In this document: positions 17,514 through 25,867 of the stretch, piece after piece
How positions within the stretch are numbered: the first letter of the stretch is position 1
How the letters are laid out: every line of letters starts with the position of its first letter
From: SFHK01 sp045538305
GTDB lineage: Bacteria; Bacillota; Clostridia; Christensenellales; Aristaeellaceae
Reading direction: 5' to 3'
Length of the DNA: 57,853 bases
NCBI GenBank assembly: GCA_045538305.1
Contig: JAZSRC010000001.1
Location: 1-57,853 of the forward strand
Program-made: the position numbers and the translations under genes
Notes under the pieces: model-generated
What the model was told of the DNA's origin: nothing
Database searches by the model: none
The model's input: only the letters and a program-made list of their open reading frames with translations

Positions 17514-18842
17514 TTATTTGGCTTTCGCTGGCTTAATGGCTTTTTCGTTCTTTTCAGCCTGCAGACGTACAGCGCCGGCTTTGCGCTGCTGAGCGCTGCG
17601 CCATGCGTACAGCACCAGTGCAACGGCGATAACGCCATAGCTCAGGAAGGCACGGAAGTATTCGCCGATGACGGCGTCGCCAAACATGTTGGAAGCGGCG
17701 CTCTGCGCGGTGATGAACAGGCTGTGGAACAGGAAGGTACCAATCAATGCCTGCATATTTGTGGCGCGGTCGATGGACGCACCGCCTACCAGAATGGCTG
17801 CGCCGGCATACAGACCGACCTGTTCGTGCGCAGCGTAGGTCTGGAAGGTGCCGATACCGTCGCTCTGCATGAACAGAATCTGACCCCAACCGGCAAGAAC
17901 GGTGGAAATCATGATTGCGATCACGCGGATACGGTCAACGTTGATGCCGGAGGAATTGGCTACGGTCATGCTCTGTCCGACAGCGCGGAATTTCTGGCCC
18001 AGACGGGTTTTCATGATGAAGGTATTGAACAGGCACAAGAGCACCACAAGAGCCCAGGTGACTACAGGAACGGTAATCTTACGACCGCCGTTTACGCCGT
18101 TAACGACATTTTTGACAACAGGGAGTAAGAAGATCGCGGTCAGCGCCATACTTAATACGAGATTCACGACCAACTTTTTGACGCTGATCTTATTAAGGGC
18201 GTATAGAAGTATTGTCACCACAGCAATCAACGCAGCGATGATATACACAGTATACGTCAACGGAATGGCATAGATGCCGTCGATGGCGGTGTACAGCCCG
18301 GTGGAACCTGTGAGGTTCAGCGTGTTCTGAACGCCGGTGGAACCAACAATGGTTACGTTTTCATTCAGCGGAATGATATTTCCGAAAATGAACAGGAACA
18401 AAAGCTGATAAGCGCCGTTGGCAAAATAACCCAGAATCAGCGAACCGATGGTTTCCTGACCCTTCATTTTATTAAGAAGCTTACCGATCAGAAAGCCGAA
18501 AAACAGGCCCAGAGGCAGTGTAATTGCCGCGGCACACAGGATTCCGGGCACGCCCTTGAAGCCCCAGTTGATTGTCAGAAGCAAACCAATCTGTGCAGCC
18601 ATTGCACCGATTGTGATCGCAAAGTTGATACCCATGCCGGCGATGATCGGGATGATCAGAGCAAGTACGATAAACGCATTGCGGTTCAGACGCAGCAAAA
18701 GCTGACTGCTGACATAGTTGATATCAAGGCCGGATACGAAAATGAACAGTACGCTGATGGCGATAAACAGATAAGTTACCGCATATTTTCCCAAATGGCT
18801 GAGAAATTTCTTTAAGTAATTTTGATTAGTCACGAGAAGCAC
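17514..18842 (-). CDS. BMP/CUT2-type ABC importer permease 2
   Basis: 442 residues with about ten membrane helices. It belongs to the RbsC-like permease superfamily used by ribose and nucleoside (BMP/NupQ) importers; the marker is the SSGINVDRIR segment followed by AGAAILVGGASI. The first 17 bases overlap the end of the other permease gene, so both are translated together. A lysine/alanine-rich cytoplasmic tail closes the protein. It is the last gene of the DUF3798 importer operon. Confidence 0.85.
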   Translation of the reverse strand: MLLVTNQNYLKKFLSHLGKYAVTYLFIAISVLFIFVSGLDINYVSSQLLLRLNRNAFIVLALIIPIIAGMGINFAITIGAMAAQIGLLLTINWGFKGVPGILCAAAITLPLGLFFGFLIGKLLNKMKGQETIGSLILGYFANGAYQLLFLFIFGNIIPLNENVTIVGSTGVQNTLNLTGSTGLYTAIDGIYAIPLTYTVYIIAALIAVVTILLYALNKISVKKLVVNLVLSMALTAIFLLPVVKNVVNGVNGGRKITVPVVTWALVVLLCLFNTFIMKTRLGQKFRAVGQSMTVANSSGINVDRIRVIAIMISTVLAGWGQILFMQSDGIGTFQTYAAHEQVGLYAGAAILVGGASIDRATNMQALIGTFLFHSLFITAQSAASNMFGDAVIGEYFRAFLSYGVIAVALVLYAWRSAQQRKAGAVRLQAEKNEKAIKPAKAK

Positions 18843-21090
18843 CTCCAGACTGCGTCAGGGCATACAGGATAATGCCGTTGGAAATCATGATGCGCATTAC
18901 TTCGGAGAGACCGCCGCCGGCAACCGCAGCGTTTGCGATCTGCTGGCCCAGTGCCAGCACGCCTTCAAACAGGAATACGCCAATGATTACATGACTTACC
19001 TTTGCTTTCCGCACAGTCGCACCGCCGATCAGTATGGCGGAGGCGGCGATGAATCCCAGCTGGCGGGGCGCTGTATAAAGCTGCGCATAACCAAAGGCCT
19101 GACTGTAAACTACAATGCCGACTGCCGCAATGACAGTAGAAAGCGTAGTGCCCAACGTGCGCATATGGTTTACATTGATACCGCTTGCTTCGGCAAAGCG
19201 CGGGTTGGAACCTACGGCGCCCATTGCAATGCCAAGCTTGGAGCGGCTGAACAGCCACATGAAGAAACAGCACAGCAGGAAGAACAGCAGAAGTCCCGTG
19301 GGAACCGTTACACCGAATACTTCGAAGGAAAGGAGATTATCAAGCAAATGTGCGAAGCTGCCCAGAAGCGAATGGGTTACGCGAAGTCCGCGTCCGCGAA
19401 GCAGCCAGATGATTTTGGTGTTGGTGAAGGGGAGGAACATCCAGCCGATGCACATCAGGGATACGAAGCTGTAACCTACATAGGTGGAAATGGTCATCTC
19501 TTCGCCCTTCATGCGGTTTAAAAGCAGGGAATATGCCCAACCCAGCGGTATGGCGATCAGCATGCCCAGCACACAGCTGAACAGCAGCGCGAAGGGGCCG
19601 GTCATGTCATACTGCAGGGAAATTACGGTGGAAAGAAGGCCTGCAATGCAGCCGAGCGTCATGCCCATGTTAAGACCGATGCCGCACTGAATGCCCGGCA
19701 GCATAGCCAGCGCCAGTATGCCATACATACCCACGCGCACCAGTACGTTGCCAAGCATCATGGAAACGCTGATGTTGTAGATTTCGGCAGCCAGACAAAG
19801 ATAAATGAAGAACAGCGTGATAATGGTTCTAGGAATACCGAAGCGCTTGGTCAGCGGCTTCCAGAAGATATACACCAGTGCCAGCAGCAGAACTGCAATA
19901 CTTCCGATCAGATACAGATTCGCGTTCGCAGCAAGCTTAATGCGGAATGCAACGCTGCCGGACAGGGTGGAATCAGCTTTTTCTTCGGCATAAATACCAT
20001 AGCGCTCATAGAAATCCATGCTGCCGGAATTGGCAACCTCTTCCATTCTATCCTGAATCGAATTCTTGGTCTTCTTATCCAGATTATCGAGGTCGGGGAT
20101 AATGGCGACGAGATCCGTCCACAGTGCGCCAAAGGCGTCGTCTACAACATCGCCCTTGGCGGATAAAGTATCGGACTCCTCAAAGTAGTTGTAATTCACA
20201 ACGATTTCGGTTGCTACTTCGGCAATCGCTTCTTCGCCCTCAGCGGCAGCGCTCACTTCGCCGTTCAGAACCGCTTCGATCTGCGCCTTTACGTCCTTGA
20301 GCATCTGCTTTTTGAAATCTTCCCGCGTTGCCAGTTCGGGTACTTTATCGGTAAGCTCCGCCCACAGCGCATCATCGGTTTCCGTGTTCAGAGTCGTCCA
20401 GTCAATGATTTCTGCGGTAAGATAGCTATAAAGCTGATCGTAAAGCGCAGCGTCTTCTTCTTTCTTCTCAGCGCTGGCCATGGCGCGAACCAACTTTACG
20501 AAGGGCTTTTTATAGTATTCATACTTTTCATCGCCGAGCTCAGGAACCTTTTTGGTAACGGCCGCATACAGAACCTCATCGTCTTCGGGGGCGGCAAAAT
20601 CGGTCCAATCGACGACGGATTCAACAAGCGCTGTATAAAGGTTTGCGTATTCGGCCTGCTCTGTGGCTTCCAAAGCGGAGTAATCTGCCATTGCCAGCTC
20701 CAGCGCGTCAATCTTTTCAGCGAGAGCGGCTGTGTCGACGTCGCCCACATTGCTATAAATGGCTTCAGCTTCGGAGCGGGCAGCTGCTTCCGCGTCTGCA
20801 CACAGCTGTTCAACCTCATTTAAGCCCATCTTACGGAAGTCCGGAAGCGCTCGAAGCTCCTTGAGCTTGACGTTTTTTGCTTCCGCTGCGATTTTGTCCA
20901 CCAAGCCGCCGGACGCTACGTGCAATACAGCGTTGGTGCGCATTTCGTTAAGCTGAACTTTTGTGGATTCCATACTGCGGACAAAGAAGCCTGATACAGA
21001 TACAATCAGGAGAATGATGCTCAAAGCGAAGAGCACAATGGAAATAATGCGCTTGCTCTGGCTGATTTTTTTTGCCTGCTTCTGGCTCAT
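18826..21090 (-). CDS. BMP/CUT2-type ABC importer permease 1 with large repeat insertion
   Basis: 754 residues, about twice the length of an ordinary permease of this family. One membrane helix (about 14-38) is followed by a soluble segment of about 350 residues, then about nine helices from residue 390 on, ending in the permease signature (ASGINVNHMR, ILIGGATVRKA). The soluble segment is acidic and helical and contains related blocks: WTDFAAPEDDEVLYAAVTKK + VPEL (161-185), WTTLNTETDDALWAELTDK + VPEL (231-253), and a diverged third copy around ALWTDLVAIIPDL (322-334). By topology it should face outside, where it could meet the binding protein. The start overlaps the ATPase stop by 4 bases. 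Confidence 0.85.
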   Translation of the reverse strand: MSQKQAKKISQSKRIISIVLFALSIILLIVSVSGFFVRSMESTKVQLNEMRTNAVLHVASGGLVDKIAAEAKNVKLKELRALPDFRKMGLNEVEQLCADAEAAARSEAEAIYSNVGDVDTAALAEKIDALELAMADYSALEATEQAEYANLYTALVESVVDWTDFAAPEDDEVLYAAVTKKVPELGDEKYEYYKKPFVKLVRAMASAEKKEEDAALYDQLYSYLTAEIIDWTTLNTETDDALWAELTDKVPELATREDFKKQMLKDVKAQIEAVLNGEVSAAAEGEEAIAEVATEIVVNYNYFEESDTLSAKGDVVDDAFGALWTDLVAIIPDLDNLDKKTKNSIQDRMEEVANSGSMDFYERYGIYAEEKADSTLSGSVAFRIKLAANANLYLIGSIAVLLLALVYIFWKPLTKRFGIPRTIITLFFIYLCLAAEIYNISVSMMLGNVLVRVGMYGILALAMLPGIQCGIGLNMGMTLGCIAGLLSTVISLQYDMTGPFALLFSCVLGMLIAIPLGWAYSLLLNRMKGEEMTISTYVGYSFVSLMCIGWMFLPFTNTKIIWLLRGRGLRVTHSLLGSFAHLLDNLLSFEVFGVTVPTGLLLFFLLCCFFMWLFSRSKLGIAMGAVGSNPRFAEASGINVNHMRTLGTTLSTVIAAVGIVVYSQAFGYAQLYTAPRQLGFIAASAILIGGATVRKAKVSHVIIGVFLFEGVLALGQQIANAAVAGGGLSEVMRIMISNGIILYALTQSGGASRD

Positions 21091-22679
21091 GCAAGATCGC
21101 CTCCATTCACTTTTGCACCGGACATAGCCAGACCAAAGCTTGTATCAGAGCTGTCGGGTCTGAGGATGCAGTTAATCTTGCCTTCGGATACAATGGCAAT
21201 GCGGTCGCAAATGGAGCGCAGCTCCTGCAGTTCGGAAGAAACGATAACAATGGTCAGCTTCTTTTCGCGGTTCAGGCGAACCAGCGTTTCCAAAACCAAC
21301 TGCTTTGCACCGATGTCAATACCGCGCGTGGGTTCGGATACAAACAGGAATCTAGGGTTCAGCGCCAATGCACGGGCTACGCAGACCTTCTGCTGATTAC
21401 CGCCGGAGAGCTGACCGGTGGGCTGAGCGGCAGAAGTACAGCGGATGTCCAGTTCGCGAATCATATCATTGGCATATTTTCGGATGCTGCGGGTGTTTTT
21501 GAGTTTTACGCCGCCATACAGGAAATCATTGTGCACCTGCATTGCATTAAAGGCGATGTTGTCTTCAATGGACTGATCCAGAAGCAACCCTACGCCGCGC
21601 CTGTCTTCGGATACCATTGCAAGGCCTGCATTCAAAGCCGCCTTCGCATTGTTCAGAGGCAGCTCTTTTCCAAACAGCTCCACGCTGCCGGAAGCGGGGT
21701 AAAGTCCCATTACGCCGTTCGGCAGGCCGATTTTTCCCTGACCGGCCAGACCGCCAATGCCAATGATTTCACCGTCAAAAATATCAAGATCAATACCCTT
21801 AACAGCTTCGCCGGGCATGTCAACCCAAAGATCGCGCACCTTCATTGCGATTTTCTCTGTCGGGTTTTTAACTTTACCTTCGATTTTGATCAGATCGTCG
21901 TCTCCGCGGCCGATCATCAGGGAGGCCATTTCTTCTATGCTGGTATCCTTTTTATCGCGCGTAGTTACCAGCTGACCGTCGCGCAGTATGGTGATGCGGT
22001 CCGCAGCATCCATTACTTCGTTCAGGCGGTGGGTGATAAAGATAATTGCGATGCCGCGGGCAGCGATATCCTTCATTACACCGATCAGCTGCTGCGCTTC
22101 GCTTTCGGTCAATACTGCGGTAGGCTCGTCAAATACCAGCAGCTTGATACCGGATTTATCGATTTCGCGTGCGATTTCGACAAACTGCATATAGCCGACG
22201 GGAAGACCGCCAACCAGCGAATACTCGTCAATGCCAATGCCGACGCTGGACAGAGCCGTGCGCGCATCTTTTGCCATCCTGTTTGTATTCAGGATTTCCA
22301 GCTCTTTACTAAGTACCTCGCTGACAAACCAGGGCTTAGAAATCTCGCGGTTGAGCTTTATGTTCTCAACAACGGAAAAACCGGGAATCAGCATGAATTC
22401 CTGGTGTACCATGCCAATGCCCTTAGTCATGGCATGCATTGGCGATGTTATGTTCGCGCGGGTCCCGCTTACCAGCACTTCGCCCTGAAAGCCGCCGGTG
22501 GAATGAATTACGGGCATACCGAACAGAATATTCATCAGAGTTGATTTACCTGCGCCATTTTCACCCAGAAGCGCATGAATCTCACCTGGACGAATCTTCA
22601 GCGTAACGTCTTTCAGAACCGCATTCGATCCGTATGTCTTGGTGATATTATTCATTTCGAGAATGTATTCTCCAGCCAA
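21087..22679 (-). CDS. BMP/CUT2-type ABC importer ATPase (two nucleotide-binding domains)
   Basis: 530 residues from a TTG start at 22679, chosen because GGGAGGG lies about 8 bases upstream and because the protein then begins just before EYILEMNNITKTYG, as in homologues. The N-terminal ATPase half has Walker A GENGAGKST, a Q-loop region MVHQEF and Walker B LLVFDEPTA. The C-terminal half has GLAGQGKIG in place of a good Walker A, plus LSGGNQQK and FVSEPTRGIDIG, as usual for the degenerate second half of RbsA/NupO-type proteins. Note FVSEPT where most family members have DEPT, so the second site is probably weak or inactive. Confidence 0.9.
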   Translation of the reverse strand: MAGEYILEMNNITKTYGSNAVLKDVTLKIRPGEIHALLGENGAGKSTLMNILFGMPVIHSTGGFQGEVLVSGTRANITSPMHAMTKGIGMVHQEFMLIPGFSVVENIKLNREISKPWFVSEVLSKELEILNTNRMAKDARTALSSVGIGIDEYSLVGGLPVGYMQFVEIAREIDKSGIKLLVFDEPTAVLTESEAQQLIGVMKDIAARGIAIIFITHRLNEVMDAADRITILRDGQLVTTRDKKDTSIEEMASLMIGRGDDDLIKIEGKVKNPTEKIAMKVRDLWVDMPGEAVKGIDLDIFDGEIIGIGGLAGQGKIGLPNGVMGLYPASGSVELFGKELPLNNAKAALNAGLAMVSEDRRGVGLLLDQSIEDNIAFNAMQVHNDFLYGGVKLKNTRSIRKYANDMIRELDIRCTSAAQPTGQLSGGNQQKVCVARALALNPRFLFVSEPTRGIDIGAKQLVLETLVRLNREKKLTIVIVSSELQELRSICDRIAIVSEGKINCILRPDSSDTSFGLAMSGAKVNGGDLA

Positions 22680-22989
22680 GAAGCCAGCCCTCCCAACAAA
22701 GCATCGCATTACGAAAAGGGAGACCGAAAAAACGGTTCCTGAAATGCAATGGTTTTTTTGTATATCCTTCAAGCGAAGCCAACGCTTCGCGCGAATTCCA
22801 ACGTCAATGATCTATAAATTACAGCCCCGTCTTGACGGCGCCTGTATGCGCAATCAGAGGGGCAAGATTCGTTTCAATCAAAAAGCCGTCCGATTCCGGC
22901 AGTATAGACGGAAGAATCGCCCGAACCCAGGCCACACAAAGCGGTGGGTTCGGGCGATGAAATTCTAACTTGCGAAGTTAATCGATAAA
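22680..22989 (-). other. Gap between binding-protein and ATPase genes
   Basis: These 310 bases hold no gene that I can support. Besides the hairpin at 22918-22956 there is a small CGAAGC/GCTTCG hairpin near 22770-22790. The gap probably serves to lower expression of the membrane components relative to the binding protein. Confidence 0.5.
22918..22956 (-). terminator. Attenuator hairpin after the DUF3798 gene
   Basis: CGCCCGAACCCA (22918-22929) pairs with TGGGTTCGGGCG (22945-22956), a perfect 12-bp stem. On the minus strand it is followed by ATTCTTCC, a poor T-tract, so partial termination or mRNA 3'-end protection is more likely than a full stop. Confidence 0.65.
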
Positions 22990-24135
22990 TTAGTCTACAT
23001 AGTCAGCAAAGTTGATGGGATCGAAAGCGATGAGGTAGTAGTTGCTGCACTCAACGCCATCAGCATTGATGTACTTGCCGAGGGAAGCAGAGCCGCCGGC
23101 AGCATTTGCGAAGCACTGGGTCAGAACTGCTTCATCGATCTTGCTTTCCAGCTTGCCTTCTGCGTACAGGCAGGCATACTCGTAAGCGGCATTGATCATG
23201 GACATGTTTACCGGAACTGCCCAAGTGGAGAAGCGCTCCGCAGAATCGGTCTCAGCGAGGTAGTTAGCCAGGTTGGTGATGGCACCGTCGATGTCGCCAT
23301 AGGTGGCTTCCAGACCGAAAGCTTCCTGATAGCCGTGGAAGGGGGAGGGGCAGCAGGGCAGTGCATAGTAAGCATTCTCGCCTGCGTTCAGAACGGCCTG
23401 CTGGAGAGCAACCTGGATGCCGCAGTTGGTGCAGTAGAAGCAAACCTTCTTGCCAGCGTACTCTTCCATAACCTTCGGTACATCCTCAAGAACCGCAGCC
23501 TGAGCACCAGACATGCCGGCGTCACCGGTCGGATCGGGGCAGTCGCGCTCTACGAATTCGATGCCGTAGGTTTCAGCAGTCATCTTCATAGCGTCGCGCT
23601 TTGCAACGATGGTTTCATAGGAAAGGTGACGGGCGAAGGAATAGTGAACGATAACATCGCAGCCCCACTCGGCAGCCTTGTCAGCAACCTGGTAGCCGCA
23701 GCCGATTTCGTCAACAGCCAGTACGATGTCAGCAGCAGCGGAGATATCGGAGGGATCCTCAGCGGGAACGCCGGCGATCAGGAGGATATCATCGCGGCCA
23801 AGGCTTTCCTTGATCTGGGTGAAGGCGGATACGGCGCCCTGTACGCCCTGAACGAAGATGATAGCCTTAACTTCGGGATCGCTTGCGAAAGCGATCAGCT
23901 TGGAGATGGTGGTTTCAACTTCGGAGGAGAAGTTGTCCGGATAGGTGTCGTGCAGAACTTTTTCTGCGCCGTAGGTTTCGATCAGCTTGGTTGCGGCGGT
24001 AACTTCTTCTTCACCCTGAGAAGTGGTGCCGGTCAGGATAGCGATCTTGTAGTTGGCAGGTTCTTCGGCGGTAGCGATGGCGGCGGAAGCCAGAACCATC
24101 ACAAGTGCCAGCAGCATGCAAAGCAGTTTCTTCAT
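22990..24135 (-). CDS. DUF3798-family periplasmic-type binding protein
   Basis: 381 residues from ATG 24135, with AGGGGG 9 bases upstream. A signal peptide (MKK, hydrophobic core, ATA-EE cleavage near residue 24) has no lipobox cysteine. The mature part matches the DUF3798 layout: YKIAILTGTTSQGEEE, then KAIIFVQGVQG, and a long sugar-binding-protein-like two-lobed fold with cysteine-containing VCFYCTNCGIQVAL and YALPCCPSPFHGY. It is the first gene of an operon with a BMP/CUT2-type ATPase and two permeases, so it should be the substrate receptor of that importer. The ligand is unknown. Confidence 0.85.
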   Translation of the reverse strand: MKKLLCMLLALVMVLASAAIATAEEPANYKIAILTGTTSQGEEEVTAATKLIETYGAEKVLHDTYPDNFSSEVETTISKLIAFASDPEVKAIIFVQGVQGAVSAFTQIKESLGRDDILLIAGVPAEDPSDISAAADIVLAVDEIGCGYQVADKAAEWGCDVIVHYSFARHLSYETIVAKRDAMKMTAETYGIEFVERDCPDPTGDAGMSGAQAAVLEDVPKVMEEYAGKKVCFYCTNCGIQVALQQAVLNAGENAYYALPCCPSPFHGYQEAFGLEATYGDIDGAITNLANYLAETDSAERFSTWAVPVNMSMINAAYEYACLYAEGKLESKIDEAVLTQCFANAAGGSASLGKYINADGVECSNYYLIAFDPINFADYVD

Positions 24136-24197
24136 GTGACGAGTCCCCCTAATTTTTTTTCGCTCTATAGCACTATGTACTACAAAGTAATGCAATA

Positions 24198-24226
24198 ATA
24201 ATACATACGATTGTATGCTGTGTCAA
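24198..24226 (-). promoter_or_regulatory. Promoter with embedded operator, DUF3798 importer operon
   Basis: On the minus strand TTGACA (24226-24221) and TATTAT (24203-24198) are separated by exactly 17 bases. The spacer contains the dyad CATAC-GATT-GTATG (24204-24217), well placed for a dimeric repressor that would compete with RNA polymerase. Confidence 0.75.
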
Positions 24227-24545
24227 GTTAATTTGCTGTTTCGGCTTCAAAAAATTGCAAAAATCCGTCAAACATTGCTGCCTTTTATCCATAAAAGCCG
24301 TTTTTCTATATAATAACATGCATTTTATTGACGAATTGCATAAATACCGATGCATAATTTCTGAAATGCGGCGCCTTTTTTCAAAGGCCGATGCGGTTTC
24401 AACGCAGATCATTTTTGACGAACCTCATATTATCGCCGAAAAGGTTTGACCATTCTGACGGAATCGATATTCAGGATAAGCGAAGGGGAACACGGTTCTT
24501 TCCTATAATAAAGGAGCCTATTTGGCCTGGCTGTTGCATGGATAA
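24227..24545. other. AT-rich divergent intergenic region
   Basis: No gene is supported here. An open frame at 24255-24449 has no ribosome site and unconvincing composition. The region separates the minus-strand importer promoter from the plus-strand promoter at 24546-24574. Confidence 0.4.
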
Positions 24546-24574
24546 TTGACAATTATCGTTGACTGTGCTATATT
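24546..24574 (+). promoter_or_regulatory. Promoter of the small PH-like protein gene
   Basis: TTGACA (24546-24551) and TATATT (24569-24574) are 17 bases apart. Because transcription would start near 24581, the in-frame TTG at 24559 cannot be the start codon of the gene. Confidence 0.65.
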
Positions 24575-24612
24575 TTACCCAGTTCGGAGTATGGGAATTG
24601 AGGTGGGATATA

Positions 24613-25035
24613 TTGAACCCGCTATATATCGGTTTATTTTTCGCGCTGCTGGTTAGCGTAATGCCTCTGATTGGTAAGGTTCTGAAAAAGAAAAGAGGGA
24701 ATAGCGAAAAGTATCAAAAGATCATGGAGGATTTTCAAATAAGCGTTCAAAGCGCCCTGACCGAAGGAGAAGTTGTCGAGGCCGTGTGCGGCTATGTTCC
24801 CTGTGCAGCCGTAACCAACAAACGCCTTCTGATCGGCGCCAAAACTGGGCTTGAAACCGTACATTTTGCGGATATTACGTCGCTTAAGGGCATGAACGGA
24901 GCCGGAGACAAAACTTCTAATCCGGATCAGATGCTGGTTTTTTCGATTAAGGCCAACAAAAAATACGTACTGGGCAATCACAGTGAAGGTTTCAATGAGG
25001 TGGTAACGAGCCTGTTTCAGTATACGGGGCTATAA
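24613..25035 (+). CDS. Small membrane-anchored protein, bacterial PH-like domain
   Basis: 140 residues from a TTG at 24613 that follows GAGGTGGG by 6 bases. A single N-terminal membrane helix (about 4-22) is followed by a basic KKKRG stretch and a soluble domain. The segments VVEAVCGYVPCAAVTNKRLLI and VHFADITSLKG resemble short bacterial PH (bPH) domains, in which strands like 'AAVTNKRLLI' are typical. No enzyme motif is present. The role is unknown. Confidence 0.6.
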   Translation: MNPLYIGLFFALLVSVMPLIGKVLKKKRGNSEKYQKIMEDFQISVQSALTEGEVVEAVCGYVPCAAVTNKRLLIGAKTGLETVHFADITSLKGMNGAGDKTSNPDQMLVFSIKANKKYVLGNHSEGFNEVVTSLFQYTGL

Positions 25036-25164
25036 TCATCCAGAGTCTATACGGGAGCGAGCTGAATCTCGGAATTCCGGGCCAGAAGCCTGAAAGAAAA
25101 GCATAATCATTCGATGCAGGTATTCAGAATTCCAATGATTACAGTGAACTGAGAGGTTTTCAAT

Positions 25165-25788
25165 ATGAATTATCGCATAACTGCTTCTTTACCGATGATG
25201 GCTGTATATCGCTGCGAATATTGCCGCAACGTGGCTATGCATCAGGTATTCTTGAAAAAGGGGACGAGTTTTGAATCCGGCTGGACGCAGGGAGGTACGG
25301 AACGCCGCCGGGAAGGAAAGCAGGAAATGCTTTCAGAGAGGCTGAACGAAGCAGCTGATGCATTATCTTCAAACAATAAGGCGCTTACGTTTATTGGAAA
25401 GACAATTGACGGAAAGTGCCCGTTTTGCCAAAAGAAGCAATCTTGGATGCGTATGTCCTATTCACGTTGGGCCGGTTTTATCGGAGTACTTGCCCTGATT
25501 GCTGCTATCGGCGCTATCGGTACACGCACCTTCGATGGAAGCCGCGCGCAGCTGGAATCAATGAAGACGGTAATGCCGCTGGTGATTGTATGTTTGATCT
25601 TGTCGATTGTCGGGTTGATCATCCATTCCGTCGTGATGCTGGTTCGGACCGTACATATAATCCGGCAAAACCCTGTCTATCTGGCGCGCACGGTCAATGA
25701 GCTTGTCGCCAAAATTGCGGACCATCCGGAATACTTGGATCACCTGAATAATGGCGATAGTCGTAAGTATGATATGAGACCGACCTGA
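25165..25788 (+). CDS. Zinc-ribbon membrane protein of unknown function
   Basis: 207 residues, AGAGG upstream of the ATG. Two CxxC pairs (YRCEYC near residue 17-20 and KCPFC near 89-92) could form one split zinc ribbon around a charged helical insert. Two membrane helices follow (about 105-123 and 137-160), then a soluble tail. I do not recognise a named family. It is monocistronic and lies between two unrelated genes. Confidence 0.65.
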   Translation: MNYRITASLPMMAVYRCEYCRNVAMHQVFLKKGTSFESGWTQGGTERRREGKQEMLSERLNEAADALSSNNKALTFIGKTIDGKCPFCQKKQSWMRMSYSRWAGFIGVLALIAAIGAIGTRTFDGSRAQLESMKTVMPLVIVCLILSIVGLIIHSVVMLVRTVHIIRQNPVYLARTVNELVAKIADHPEYLDHLNNGDSRKYDMRPT

Positions 25789-25867
25789 AAAATGGCGGTC
25801 TTTTTGACTGATTTGTGAGGCGCATATAAAGGAGTATTTGAAATCAGAGGTGTAGGGAGTGGATATC

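Noticed and set aside
17385..18128. 247-residue plus-strand open frame starting in the group II intron
   Set aside because: It runs antisense through the permease gene and begins inside intron domain V.
21072..22544. 490-residue open frame on the plus strand
   Set aside because: It is antisense to the importer ATPase, which has full Walker motifs and a ribosome site. The long frame results from codon composition of the true gene.
24559..24612. Upstream in-frame TTG start for the PH-like gene
   Set aside because: It lies inside the promoter (TTGACA-17-TATATT), so it would not be in the mRNA; the TTG at 24613 has a good ribosome site.
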